Notes: generated from the sequence alone by a model not told the origin. A stretch of DNA of 8,364 nucleotides from Hydrogenothermaceae bacterium (GCA_026984415.1 JALSSE010000367.1:1-8364), one strand, 5' to 3'. Numbered from the stretch's first letter, positions 1-7,130 are shown. Made by a program: numbers and translations.

Positions 1-135
1 CCAGGAAGTTCTTGTGAAATATCTGTTATATTTAAACCACAAACTAAAGGAAATAAAAAAGGATTATTAGTAATTTATTCAAACGACCCTGACAAATTTA
101 TGACTAAAATTCCTTTAAGATATTATGAAAAGTAG
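1..135 (+). CDS. C-terminal end of an Ig-like (ASH / choice-of-anchor D type) domain protein, 5'-truncated by the window
   Basis: Reading frame 1 is open from the first base to a TAG at 133-135 and gives 44 residues. The stretch begins PGSSCEISVIFKP and continues to LLVIYSNDPD and then IPLRYYEK. This is the usual ending of bacterial ASH / choice-of-anchor D immunoglobulin-like domains, where a 'PGxSCxVxVxFxP' strand is followed by 'LxIxSNDPDxPxxxIPL'. Such domains are beta-sandwich modules of secreted or surface proteins; their ligand is usually unknown. The terminator just downstream shows that this is the last gene of its own transcript and not part of the kps operon. Only the end is visible, so no function, signal peptide or full length can be given. 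The domain assignment rests on a short motif and is moderately sure; that it is a real coding end is more certain. Confidence 0.65.
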   Translation, partial: PGSSCEISVIFKPQTKGNKKGLLVIYSNDPDKFMTKIPLRYYEK

Positions 136-148
136 AAATTACAATTTT

Positions 149-173
149 GAAGGGGCTATTAAGCCCCTTTTCT
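149..173 (+). terminator. Intrinsic terminator of the upstream gene
   Basis: An 8-bp perfect stem, AAGGGGCT (150-157) pairing with AGCCCCTT (162-169), closes a 4-base ATTA loop and can gain one G-U pair from 149/170. The T-run TTTT (168-171) and TCT follow at once. The GC-rich stem stands out in this AT-rich DNA. It lies 14 bases after the TAG at 133-135, as expected for Rho-independent termination, and it insulates the upstream gene from the kps operon. Confidence 0.9.
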
Positions 174-181
174 AACTAAAC

Positions 182-209
182 TTGAATTTCATTAATTATC
201 TAATAAATT
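182..209 (+). promoter_or_regulatory. Weak candidate promoter for the kps operon
   Basis: The gap between the terminator and kpsC must hold the operon promoter if the terminator works. The best sigma70-like pair I can find is TTGAAT (182-187), a 16-base spacer and TAAATT (204-209); each box matches four of six consensus bases. Transcription would begin near 216 and leave a leader of about 29 bases before the TTG at 245. A second -10-like hexamer, TATACA at 234-239, lacks a convincing -35. In DNA this AT-rich such matches arise easily, so the assignment is tentative. Confidence 0.3.
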
Positions 210-244
210 AAAAGAATAAAATTAACACTTGGTTATACAAACAC

Positions 245-1327
245 TTGATATCAGATAAAGGAATAGAATCGTCTTTAGTGCTTTCTTATAAGTTTTCATT
301 TTTAAGAAAATCAATAGTAAAAAGATTTTTTCCAGAAATTTCAAAAAATATAAATAATATAACTGATATAAAAAATTATATTGAACTGGGTAAACCTATA
401 AAACTTTTAGTATGGGGAGCAATTTTAGAAGAAGAAGGAATAGATATAGATTTTCCTAATGTAGAAATATATAGATTAGAAGATGGTTTTATAAGGTCAA
501 TCGGGTTAGGTATCAAATTTACTCCTCCAATTTCTATTATTGTAGACCCAATGGGGATATATTTTAACTCTAATACCCCTTCATACTTAGAGTATATATT
601 TTCCTCTTATGATTTTGACCAAAAAATAAAATTAAGAGCAAAGAATTTAATAAAAACTATAAACCAGAAAAAAATAAACAAATATAATTTAGAAGAAAAA
701 GAGTGGAAACCACCTAAAACTGATAAAAAAATAATAGTTGTACCGGGACAGGTTGAAAAGGATATGTCTATAAAATACGGTTCTCCCTATATAAAAACAA
801 ACATAGAACTTTTGAAAAAGGTTAGAGAAAAAAATCCTGATGAATTTATAGTATATAAACCTCATCCAGATGTAGTAAGTGGATACAGGAAAGGAAATTA
901 TAGTAAAAATATTCTTTTAGAATTTTGCAATTATGTTTGTGAGAACTGTTCTACATTTAGTTTAATAGAATATGCAGATGAAATTCATACATTGACTTCA
1001 CTTTTTGGATTTGAAGCTCTTTTGAAAAATAAAAAAGTAGTATGCTACGGTCAACCTTTTTATTCAGGATGGGGTCTAACAGAGGATATTTTCCCAGTTA
1101 AAAGAAGAAAAAGGAAACTTTCTATAGAAGAATTAGTAGCAGGAAGTTTAATTTTATATCCTATTTACGTAAGTCTTATAAATGGAAAAAAGATAATAGC
1201 CGAAGAAGCTTTAGAAGAGTTGGATAAATTAAGGAGAGAAGTTCCAATGAAATTAAAATTATGGAATTTGATAGGTGAAATTGCAGACCCTTTATTAAAG
1301 TTGAGGAAATTATATACAGGAAGATAA
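245..1327 (+). CDS. kpsC: Single-module capsule beta-Kdo transferase (C-terminal half of KpsC)
   Basis: This is a cytoplasmic, membrane-associated glycosyltransferase of the KpsC family, which uses CMP-Kdo to extend the poly-beta-Kdo linker of the capsule glycolipid. Family motifs run in order: RLEDGFIRS (77-85), a PPISIIVD-GIYF strand (94-107), NKYNLE (145-150), VPGQVE (166-171), YKPHPDV (204-210), TSLFGFEAL (251-259), YGQPFYSGWGLTED (268-281) and RRKRKLS (287-293). All match the second module of two-module KpsC/LipA proteins. At 360 residues it is about half the usual length of about 675, and no first module is present. Residues 15-30 resemble the helix that links the two modules in the full enzyme. 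The start is the TTG at 245: the frame is closed upstream at 209-211, no ATG occurs before codon 103, and GTG at 278 is the only near alternative. No good Shine-Dalgarno sequence is visible. It is the first gene of the kps operon. The family is sure; which Kdo linkage it makes is inferred. Confidence 0.9.
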   Translation: MISDKGIESSLVLSYKFSFLRKSIVKRFFPEISKNINNITDIKNYIELGKPIKLLVWGAILEEEGIDIDFPNVEIYRLEDGFIRSIGLGIKFTPPISIIVDPMGIYFNSNTPSYLEYIFSSYDFDQKIKLRAKNLIKTINQKKINKYNLEEKEWKPPKTDKKIIVVPGQVEKDMSIKYGSPYIKTNIELLKKVREKNPDEFIVYKPHPDVVSGYRKGNYSKNILLEFCNYVCENCSTFSLIEYADEIHTLTSLFGFEALLKNKKVVCYGQPFYSGWGLTEDIFPVKRRKRKLSIEELVAGSLILYPIYVSLINGKKIIAEEALEELDKLRREVPMKLKLWNLIGEIADPLLKLRKLYTGR

Positions 1328-1333
1328 GAAAAA

Positions 1334-2641
1334 ATGTGTTATCTAAAAGTTTTAGACTTTTATAAAGGTAAAAATGTTTTGCTTCTTCAAGGTCCAAAGG
1401 GACCTCTTTTCTGGAGACTTAAAAAAGATTTGGAGAAAGCAGGAGCAAACGTATATAAAATAAATTTTAGTGGAGGAGACTGGATATTCTATCCTTTTCA
1501 GTGTATAAATTACAGAGGTAAGAATGAAGATTTTGGAAAGTTTTTAGATAAATTTTTGCAAGAAAAAAAAATAGATATAGTCTTACTTTTTTCAGATTCT
1601 CGGCCTATCCACAGGGAAGCATTTAAAACTCTTAAAGAAAAAGACATCATTATAGGAGTGATGGAAGAGGGGTATGTTAGACCTAATTATATAACTATTG
1701 AACCAGAAGGAGTAAATGGATATTCTCTCCTTATAAAAGAAGATTTTAAAATAGATAATTTAAATTTTCCTGAAATAGATGAAGAAAATATTATCCCTAC
1801 AAAAAGTCCTTTTTGGTATGAAGTTTTATGGTCAATTATTTACATTGGATTTTCAAATATATTAAAACCATTTTTCCCTTACTATAAACACCATAAAAGT
1901 CTTTACTTTCCAAATATATTTTTTAAAGAAGGAATTCCTTTCTTAAAATCAGGTTTAAAGAAATACTATTTCAAATTTTCAGAAAGAAAAATTAAAGAAA
2001 GAATTTACAGTGAACTAAGAAATAAATATTACCTTGTTCCTTTACAGGTACATAAAGACACGCAGATAGTGTTCCACTCTCCTTTTGATGACATAAAAGA
2101 CTTTATAGAGCTTGTAATAAAATCATTTTCTAAAAATGCACCTGAAGATACATACCTTGTGTTCAAACACCATCCAAGGGATAGAGGTTATAGAAATTAT
2201 AAAAAGTTTATACAAGAACTTTCAGAAAAAACAGGAGTTAAAGATAGAGTTTTGTATATTCACGATGCTCATCTTCCAACATTACTTGATAACTCAATAG
2301 GGGTAGTTGTCATTAATAGTAGTGTAGGAATGCAATCACTTGTACACTGGAAACCTACAATAGCTCTTGGAAAAGCTATTTACAATCAGAAGGGAATAAC
2401 ATATCCAGGGAAATTAGACGATTTTTGGAAAGATGCAAAAACTTTTAGAATGGATACAGAATCATTTAAAAAATTAAGGAATTTTGTGATATTTTATTCT
2501 CAGATAAATGGAAGTCTTTACAGAAAGGTCAATCCTGAAACTAATACAGGTTTTGTATGGGAAAAAACCGATTTAAAAGAATGTACTGGAGTTGCCAAAG
2601 TGATTGGAGGTTTGAATGGTAAAAAAATTAAAATCAAGTAA
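1334..2641 (+). CDS. kpsS: Capsule beta-Kdo transferase KpsS (first Kdo onto the lipid anchor)
   Basis: KpsS is a cytoplasmic-face enzyme that transfers the first beta-Kdo from CMP-Kdo to lysophosphatidylglycerol, which starts the conserved capsule anchor. Visible family motifs are LLLQGPKGP (16-24), GGD (47-49), SDSRPIHREA (87-96), EEGYVRPNYIT (111-121), an FPYYKHHKS strand (181-189), FKHHPRDRGYRNY (277-289), VVINSSVGM (325-333) and GKAIYNQKGITYPG (346-359). The HHPRDRG and NSSVG motifs belong to the nucleotide-sugar binding half of the GT-B-like fold. ATG 1334 follows AGGAAG at 1318-1323 by ten bases and lies six bases after the kpsC stop. The protein is 435 residues, longer than the roughly 390 of E. 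coli KpsS; the excess is a lysine-rich tail after about residue 397. The last 26 bases also encode the start of kpsE. Identification is strong. Confidence 0.95.
   Translation: MCYLKVLDFYKGKNVLLLQGPKGPLFWRLKKDLEKAGANVYKINFSGGDWIFYPFQCINYRGKNEDFGKFLDKFLQEKKIDIVLLFSDSRPIHREAFKTLKEKDIIIGVMEEGYVRPNYITIEPEGVNGYSLLIKEDFKIDNLNFPEIDEENIIPTKSPFWYEVLWSIIYIGFSNILKPFFPYYKHHKSLYFPNIFFKEGIPFLKSGLKKYYFKFSERKIKERIYSELRNKYYLVPLQVHKDTQIVFHSPFDDIKDFIELVIKSFSKNAPEDTYLVFKHHPRDRGYRNYKKFIQELSEKTGVKDRVLYIHDAHLPTLLDNSIGVVVINSSVGMQSLVHWKPTIALGKAIYNQKGITYPGKLDDFWKDAKTFRMDTESFKKLRNFVIFYSQINGSLYRKVNPETNTGFVWEKTDLKECTGVAKVIGGLNGKKIKIK
2606..2610 (+). promoter_or_regulatory. Ribosome binding site of kpsE, inside the kpsS coding sequence
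   Basis: A perfect GGAGG lies five bases before the ATG at 2616, within the final codons of kpsS. It is the strongest Shine-Dalgarno sequence in the operon. It fixes the kpsE start, and with it the 26-base overlap between kpsS and kpsE. Confidence 0.85.
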
Positions 2642-3722
2642 ATTATTTATATTAGTAGTTATTATTCCTACTATATTAGCATTTATTTATAATATTTTTA
2701 TAGCAACTCCAGTTTATACAAGTGAAACAAAAGTAGTTGTTAAAAGTTTAAGTGCTGTTGAAACTTCTCTTGGTCTTGGTTCTTTTTTGAATGCCCTTGG
2801 CGTACTCCAACCTTCAACGTATGGTGCATACATAGTAATAAATCATATAATTTCCAGAGATACAATGTCAGAACTTGAAAAAAATTTTAAAATAAAGGAG
2901 TATTATTCAAGTAAAGATTGGGACATACTTAGAAGATTTAATCCTTTAGGTTTTGATTCAAGCAATGAAAATTTTTACGAATATTATCAGGATAGAGTAG
3001 TAGAGACTTCTTTTGACCCAAATTCAGGAATAGTAACAGTAAAAGTTAGGGCAAAAGACCCAGAGTATTCTTATAAAATAACTGAAAAAATTCTAAAATT
3101 AAATGAAAAGTTTGTAAATCAAATTAACAAAAGAGCATATATGACAACACTAAAGTATTACCGTGACCAATTGGAAAAATCAAAAAAAGAAATAAAAAAG
3201 TTTTCTGAGAAGGTTAAAAAGTTTTTAACAACAACAGGTACAGTATCTCCAGAACAGCAAGTCGGGGTAACTTTACAGATGATTGCTAAATTGCAGGAAG
3301 AGTTAATTTCAAAACAGATGGAATTATCAACTATTGTTTCAGTTGCCCCAAATAATCCAGTTATTCCACAGTTAAAGAAAGAAATTAATCAGATAAAAAA
3401 CAAAATAAATGAACTTCTTATTAGTTTAACTGGAGGAAAAGGGTCTTTAGCTACACATTCAGTAGAATTAGAACTTTTAAAGTCTGAATTGAATATGCTT
3501 TACAAAGAATTAGAATTAAATCTTGCAGCTTTTAACAGTGCCCAAAATCAAGCACAACTTCAGCAATTATTTATAGAAACAGTAGAAAAACCTGTAAAAC
3601 CAGATGCTCCAATGGAACCTAAAGTTGTTAAAAATATATTTATAGTTTTTGCTATTGGTTTTGCAATGTGGGGAGTATTATCACTTCTATTAGCGGGAAT
3701 CAAGGAACATACAGGGGAATAA
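2616..3722 (+). CDS. kpsE: Capsule export inner-membrane/periplasmic protein KpsE (polysaccharide co-polymerase family)
   Basis: KpsE-type proteins are anchored in the inner membrane by a helix at each end. Their large periplasmic domain bridges the KpsMT transporter to the outer-membrane exporter. The 368 residues here show just that: a short basic N-terminus (MVKKLKSSK), a transmembrane helix at about 10-30, a periplasmic beta-strand region opening with TPVYTSETKVVVKS (31-44), then long charged, heptad-like helices at about 180-205, 218-240 and 252-310 suited to coiled coil. A proline-rich EKPVKPDAPMEP (325-336) precedes the second transmembrane helix (about 339-361); this proline motif is typical of the co-polymerase family. 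Length is close to the roughly 380 of E. coli KpsE. The start is set by the GGAGG at 2606-2610. The stop codon TAA (3720-3722) shares its last A with the ATG of kpsM, so translation is probably coupled. KpsE/CtrB/BexC are names for the same family. Confidence 0.92.
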   Translation: MVKKLKSSKLFILVVIIPTILAFIYNIFIATPVYTSETKVVVKSLSAVETSLGLGSFLNALGVLQPSTYGAYIVINHIISRDTMSELEKNFKIKEYYSSKDWDILRRFNPLGFDSSNENFYEYYQDRVVETSFDPNSGIVTVKVRAKDPEYSYKITEKILKLNEKFVNQINKRAYMTTLKYYRDQLEKSKKEIKKFSEKVKKFLTTTGTVSPEQQVGVTLQMIAKLQEELISKQMELSTIVSVAPNNPVIPQLKKEINQIKNKINELLISLTGGKGSLATHSVELELLKSELNMLYKELELNLAAFNSAQNQAQLQQLFIETVEKPVKPDAPMEPKVVKNIFIVFAIGFAMWGVLSLLLAGIKEHTGE

Positions 3723-4507
3723 TGAAAAGTCTATTTAGTTCTTTAAAGGTTATGTCAAAAGTAATCTATGCTCTTATGATGAGGGAAATTATAACCAGAT
3801 ATGGAAGAAAAAATATAGGTTTTTTATGGATATTTGCAGAGCCACTTATTCTTATTATTGGAGTTACTATAATATGGAGTTATTTTAGACCTATGGCAGC
3901 AGAAGGATTTCCTATTCAGGCTTTTATATTTACAGGTTGGGTTGCTAATAAGCTGTGGATTTTAACTGTAGGAAGAACTATGGCTGGAATTAATGCAAAT
4001 TTAAAATTGCTTTATCATAGGAACATAAAGCCTATGGATATACTTCTTTCAAGAATATTTCTTGAAATTACTGCCATAACAGGAGTTTTTATTCTATTAG
4101 GGTTTGTTTTTGCAATGTCTCATATTATAGATATACCTTATGATTTCTTTTATATAGTTGTTGGTTGGTATTTAATGGCATGGTTTGCATTTGGGCTTGC
4201 ATTTTTAATAGCATCTGTTAACATCTTAACGGAAAACCTGTTTCAGAGAATATGGTCTCCTTTAAGTTTAGGCTTATTTATTGCTTCAGGGACATTTTTC
4301 CTTGTAGAATGGCTTCCTGTAGATGTAAGACCCTATTTCCTTTTGTTACCAACTATACACAATTTAGAAATGATAAGGTACGGTTTTTTTGGAAATGTTA
4401 TGCATCCTTACTTTGATATTTTGTATTCTGTAATGTGTAATATTTTTATTATGTTTTTTGGACTTTTAACCTTTAAATTAACTGAAAGGAAAATACTGGC
4501 AGAATAA
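3722..4507 (+). CDS. kpsM: Capsule polysaccharide ABC transporter permease KpsM
   Basis: This is the ABC-2 type membrane subunit that, with KpsT, carries the lipid-linked capsule chain across the inner membrane. The protein is 261 residues, against 258 in E. coli. The family block MREIITRYGRKNIGFLW (20-36), an amphipathic helix leading into the first membrane segment, is followed by about six membrane segments near 34-53, 66-82, 113-133, 143-165, 178-196 and 236-253. Other typical elements are YHRNIKPMDILLSR (98-111) and NLEMIRYGFF (214-223). I chose ATG 3722, which overlaps the kpsE stop as TAATG and has AGGGGA at 3713-3718; an ATG 54 bases further upstream is open in frame but would add an unrelated 18-residue extension inside kpsE. 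ATG 3752 is a less likely alternative. The gene ends three bases before kpsT. Confidence 0.94.
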   Translation: MKSLFSSLKVMSKVIYALMMREIITRYGRKNIGFLWIFAEPLILIIGVTIIWSYFRPMAAEGFPIQAFIFTGWVANKLWILTVGRTMAGINANLKLLYHRNIKPMDILLSRIFLEITAITGVFILLGFVFAMSHIIDIPYDFFYIVVGWYLMAWFAFGLAFLIASVNILTENLFQRIWSPLSLGLFIASGTFFLVEWLPVDVRPYFLLLPTIHNLEMIRYGFFGNVMHPYFDILYSVMCNIFIMFFGLLTFKLTERKILAE

Positions 4508-4509
4508 CA

Positions 4510-5175
4510 ATGGAAGCACAGTACAAATTTATAAAATTTGAAAATGTTAGAATGGGATTTCCTGTAAGAGGAGGTATAAACTGGGTTCTTAAAGATATTA
4601 ATTTACACGTTAATTATGGAGATAAGATAGGAATATTAGGAAAAAACGGTAGTGGTAAATCAACACTTATAAAAATAATTGGTGGTGTCCTTAAACCAAC
4701 GAGAGGAAAAATTACACGTACAATGAAAGTTAGCTGGCCAATTGCTTTTCAGGGTGGTTTCCAGAGTAGTTTAACAGGTTTTGATAATTTTAGATTTATA
4801 TGTAGAATTTATGATGTTCCATGGAAAGAAAAAATTGAATTTGTAAAAGAGTTTTCTGAACTTGGAAAGTATTTTTATGAACCTTTGAAAACTTATTCTT
4901 CTGGAATGAGGGCAAGACTTGCTTTTGCCCTTTCTTTAGCTGTTGATTTTGAGTGTTATTTGATAGATGAAGTTACAGCTGTTGGTGATAAAAGATTTCA
5001 TGAAAAATGTAGATTAGAATTATTTGAAGCAAAAAAGAACAGAAGTTTTTTCATAGTATCCCATCAGGCTAAACAAATTGAGCAGTTTTGTAATAGGTTT
5101 TTTGTACTTTTTAGAGGTAAACTAATAGAGTTTTCAGATTTTGAAAATGCATGGAAATTTTATTCTTCACAATGA
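4510..5175 (+). CDS. kpsT: Capsule polysaccharide ABC transporter ATPase KpsT
   Basis: This cytoplasmic ATPase subunit pairs with KpsM to drive capsule export. All nucleotide-binding motifs are present in its 221 residues: Walker A GKNGSGKST (44-52), the Q-loop glutamine at 81 within AFQGGFQSSLTG (79-90), a family-typical signature YSSGMRARL (129-137), Walker B CYLIDE (149-154) with catalytic Glu154, the VTAVGD D-loop region (155-160) and the switch His185 in IVSH. The length and the lack of a C-terminal carbohydrate-binding domain separate it from O-antigen Wzt proteins. ATG 4510 follows the kpsM stop by two bases; no strong Shine-Dalgarno sequence is visible (AAAGGA at 4485-4490 is too distant), so it probably relies on translational coupling. 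The last 16 bases overlap the end of the convergent glycosyltransferase gene. It is the last visible gene of the operon. Confidence 0.96.
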   Translation: MEAQYKFIKFENVRMGFPVRGGINWVLKDINLHVNYGDKIGILGKNGSGKSTLIKIIGGVLKPTRGKITRTMKVSWPIAFQGGFQSSLTGFDNFRFICRIYDVPWKEKIEFVKEFSELGKYFYEPLKTYSSGMRARLAFALSLAVDFECYLIDEVTAVGDKRFHEKCRLELFEAKKNRSFFIVSHQAKQIEQFCNRFFVLFRGKLIEFSDFENAWKFYSSQ

Positions 5176-7130
5176 AAAGATATTTCTCCAGTTAAACTAA
5201 AATCCCTTTTGTATATAGTTAAGTTTGGATTGTAAAATGGGTCTTTATCTATATATTTTTTCCATTTTTTCCTTAGTATTGCAATTTCTTTTTCTGCTAT
5301 TTTAGAATTTGCTCCTCTACTTTTTGATTCAAAATGGTATAACATTACATGGGGTGTCCAGACAATTCTATATCCTTTTTCATAGACTTTAAGACAAAAA
5401 TCAACGTCATTAAAATTAACTGAAAATGTTTCATTAAAACCACCAACTTTATCAAAAATTTCTTTCCTAAAAACCATACATGCTGCTGTTACTGCAAGGT
5501 AGTTCTGTAATGTTATAAGTCTGTACATGTATCCATAGGAATCATTAGGACTGCCTTTAAATGCGTGGTCTGCACCATTCCATATTCCTAAAACTACTCC
5601 AGCGTGTTGAATTGTTTTATCAGGATATAATAGTTTTGCTCCAACTACTCCAATTTCAGGTCTAACTGCAAGACTTACCATCTCTTTTAACCAGTCAGGT
5701 GTAATAATTTCCATATCGTTGTTAAGTAAACAAATTACTTTTCCTGAAGCATTTTTTACTCCAAAATTTATCAGTCTGGAGAAGTTAAAAGGAATATCTT
5801 TATAAAGAATTTTTATATTCTGATATTTTTCCAACTCTTTATAGAAATTTAGTACTTCTTTATTAGTAGAGCCGTTGTCTATTAAGATTATCTCGTAATT
5901 ATCATAATTTGTTTTTGATAGAATACTATTAATACAGGTTTTTATAAGTTCAGGTTTGTCTTTTGTAGGTATTATTATAGAAACTTTTTGATTGTCTTTA
6001 AGTTTAAATCTAACTCTAAAAACTTCAGGAATTATCCCTTCTTCAACGTCTGCTTTGTCTTTAAGAAACTGTTTTAATTCATTTAGCTTTGATTGGTAAT
6101 TTTCCTTTCTTTTTGGTTTACTGAGAAGAATTGCAGGGATATGTTCAATTTTTATGTTATCTTTTTTTAGAATTCTTAATATTAGTTCATAATTTGACAT
6201 AAAATTTTCCAACTGGATTTTGGAAAGTGTTTTCCTGTTAAAAATAACCGGTGATTGTATATAGTCATATTCTAAAAAATATTCAGGACTCCAGTCAGGT
6301 TTAAACTGAGGTTCTGTATAAGTATCTTTCTGTTCAATAAAATCATTATCGCTGTAAACTATGTCTGGAGAGTTACTTTTTTTTATTTTGTTATGAAAAC
6401 ATAATAGGGCAGATTGTTTTAAAATATCTCCTGCTGTTAGGAAAAGGATATAATCTTCTGTAGATTTTTTTAATATGTTTGGTATATCTTTGTTTTTGGC
6501 TATAACAACTCTATAGTTATTATAAATCTGCTGATTGATAGATAAAAGTGTTCTTTTTAAAGGGTTAGGTTGTATTCCTCCCCATAAAACAATAATAAGA
6601 AAACTAATATCCTTTTTATATTTTCTTTTTTTAAATTTTTTTAAGAACTGTTTTTCTCTTTGGGAATAAATTTTTAACCACTGGTTATAGTCTTTGTCTG
6701 CACAAATTCTTAAAGCTCTTCCTTCATTTACTTTATAATAGCTTCTTTCTGGGTGAATTAGTATTTCAAAAAAAGAAACATCTACAAATTTTTTTAATCT
6801 TTTAGTTAATGGTTTTATTGGAAAGATGAGGGGAACGGTTTGTCTGTAAAATTTATATAATGCTCTTAAGAAACTGACTTTTTTTATAGTGATTTTTTTT
6901 ACAATTACACTATTACTGCTTAAAGGTACTTCTACTTTTATAAGTTTGGCGTTTTTTTTAACCTTTATTAAAAAATTTATATTTCCACCGATAGAAACAG
7001 GCAGGTTGTAGGTTTCTTCTTTATTTTTGTATTCAATATAAACTTTAGCATTACAGATAATAATATCTGATTTTACTTTACCTCTGATTAAGTAGTATCC
7101 CTTTTTAGGAAGTGCTAAAATTTTAATCAT
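5160..7130 (-). CDS. Large GT2-family glycosyltransferase with a degenerate first module (RfbC-like)
   Basis: This is a 656-residue, probably cytoplasmic glycosyltransferase. Residues 1-90 open with LPKKGYYLIRGKV and form a strand-rich domain of the 'LPxGWYxL' type often found at the N-terminus of RfbC-like enzymes. A first GT2-like module spans about 175-340: LTAGD (231-235) stands where active members have an Asp-rich motif, followed by YSDNDFI (259-265) and PQFKPDWSPEYFL (274-286). The second GT2 module (about 383-605) looks intact: VSIIIPTKDKPEL (383-395), IDNGS (417-421), LLNNDMEI (468-475) in the metal-binding position, IQHAG (507-511), NDVDFC (574-579) and YHFESKSRG (598-606). It probably adds a sugar to capsule or O-antigen repeat units; donor and acceptor cannot be read from sequence. 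ATG 7130 overlaps the stop of the preceding minus-strand gene by eight bases, with only a distant AGG, so coupled translation is likely. The 3' end overlaps kpsT. Confidence 0.88.
   Translation of the reverse strand: MIKILALPKKGYYLIRGKVKSDIIICNAKVYIEYKNKEETYNLPVSIGGNINFLIKVKKNAKLIKVEVPLSSNSVIVKKITIKKVSFLRALYKFYRQTVPLIFPIKPLTKRLKKFVDVSFFEILIHPERSYYKVNEGRALRICADKDYNQWLKIYSQREKQFLKKFKKRKYKKDISFLIIVLWGGIQPNPLKRTLLSINQQIYNNYRVVIAKNKDIPNILKKSTEDYILFLTAGDILKQSALLCFHNKIKKSNSPDIVYSDNDFIEQKDTYTEPQFKPDWSPEYFLEYDYIQSPVIFNRKTLSKIQLENFMSNYELILRILKKDNIKIEHIPAILLSKPKRKENYQSKLNELKQFLKDKADVEEGIIPEVFRVRFKLKDNQKVSIIIPTKDKPELIKTCINSILSKTNYDNYEIILIDNGSTNKEVLNFYKELEKYQNIKILYKDIPFNFSRLINFGVKNASGKVICLLNNDMEIITPDWLKEMVSLAVRPEIGVVGAKLLYPDKTIQHAGVVLGIWNGADHAFKGSPNDSYGYMYRLITLQNYLAVTAACMVFRKEIFDKVGGFNETFSVNFNDVDFCLKVYEKGYRIVWTPHVMLYHFESKSRGANSKIAEKEIAILRKKWKKYIDKDPFYNPNLTIYKRDFSLTGEISFHCEE

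Noticed and set aside
234..239. TATACA as a -10 box giving a leaderless kpsC message at TTG 245
   Set aside because: No -35 is present at a proper distance and leaderless initiation strongly prefers AUG; the 182-209 pair is a better though still weak candidate.
1176..1397. A 73-codon minus-strand open frame across the kpsC/kpsS junction
   Set aside because: It lies antisense to conserved ends of two well-identified genes, has no ribosome site or family motif, and its leucine-rich content is what antisense of lysine-rich AT-rich coding DNA yields.
3668..3721. An 18-codon N-terminal extension of kpsM from ATG 3668
   Set aside because: The extension lies entirely inside kpsE, matches nothing in KpsM proteins, and the overlapping TAATG at 3720-3724 with AGGGGA gives a protein of normal length.
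3722..5175. An O-antigen transporter (Wzm/Wzt) instead of a capsule one
   Set aside because: The ATPase ends at 221 residues without a C-terminal polysaccharide-binding domain, and KpsC, KpsS and KpsE lie in the same operon.
5100..5200. An intrinsic terminator near the kpsT/GT2 junction
   Set aside because: Only AT-rich imperfect inverted repeats around GCATGG are visible, with no GC-rich stem and no well-placed T-run.
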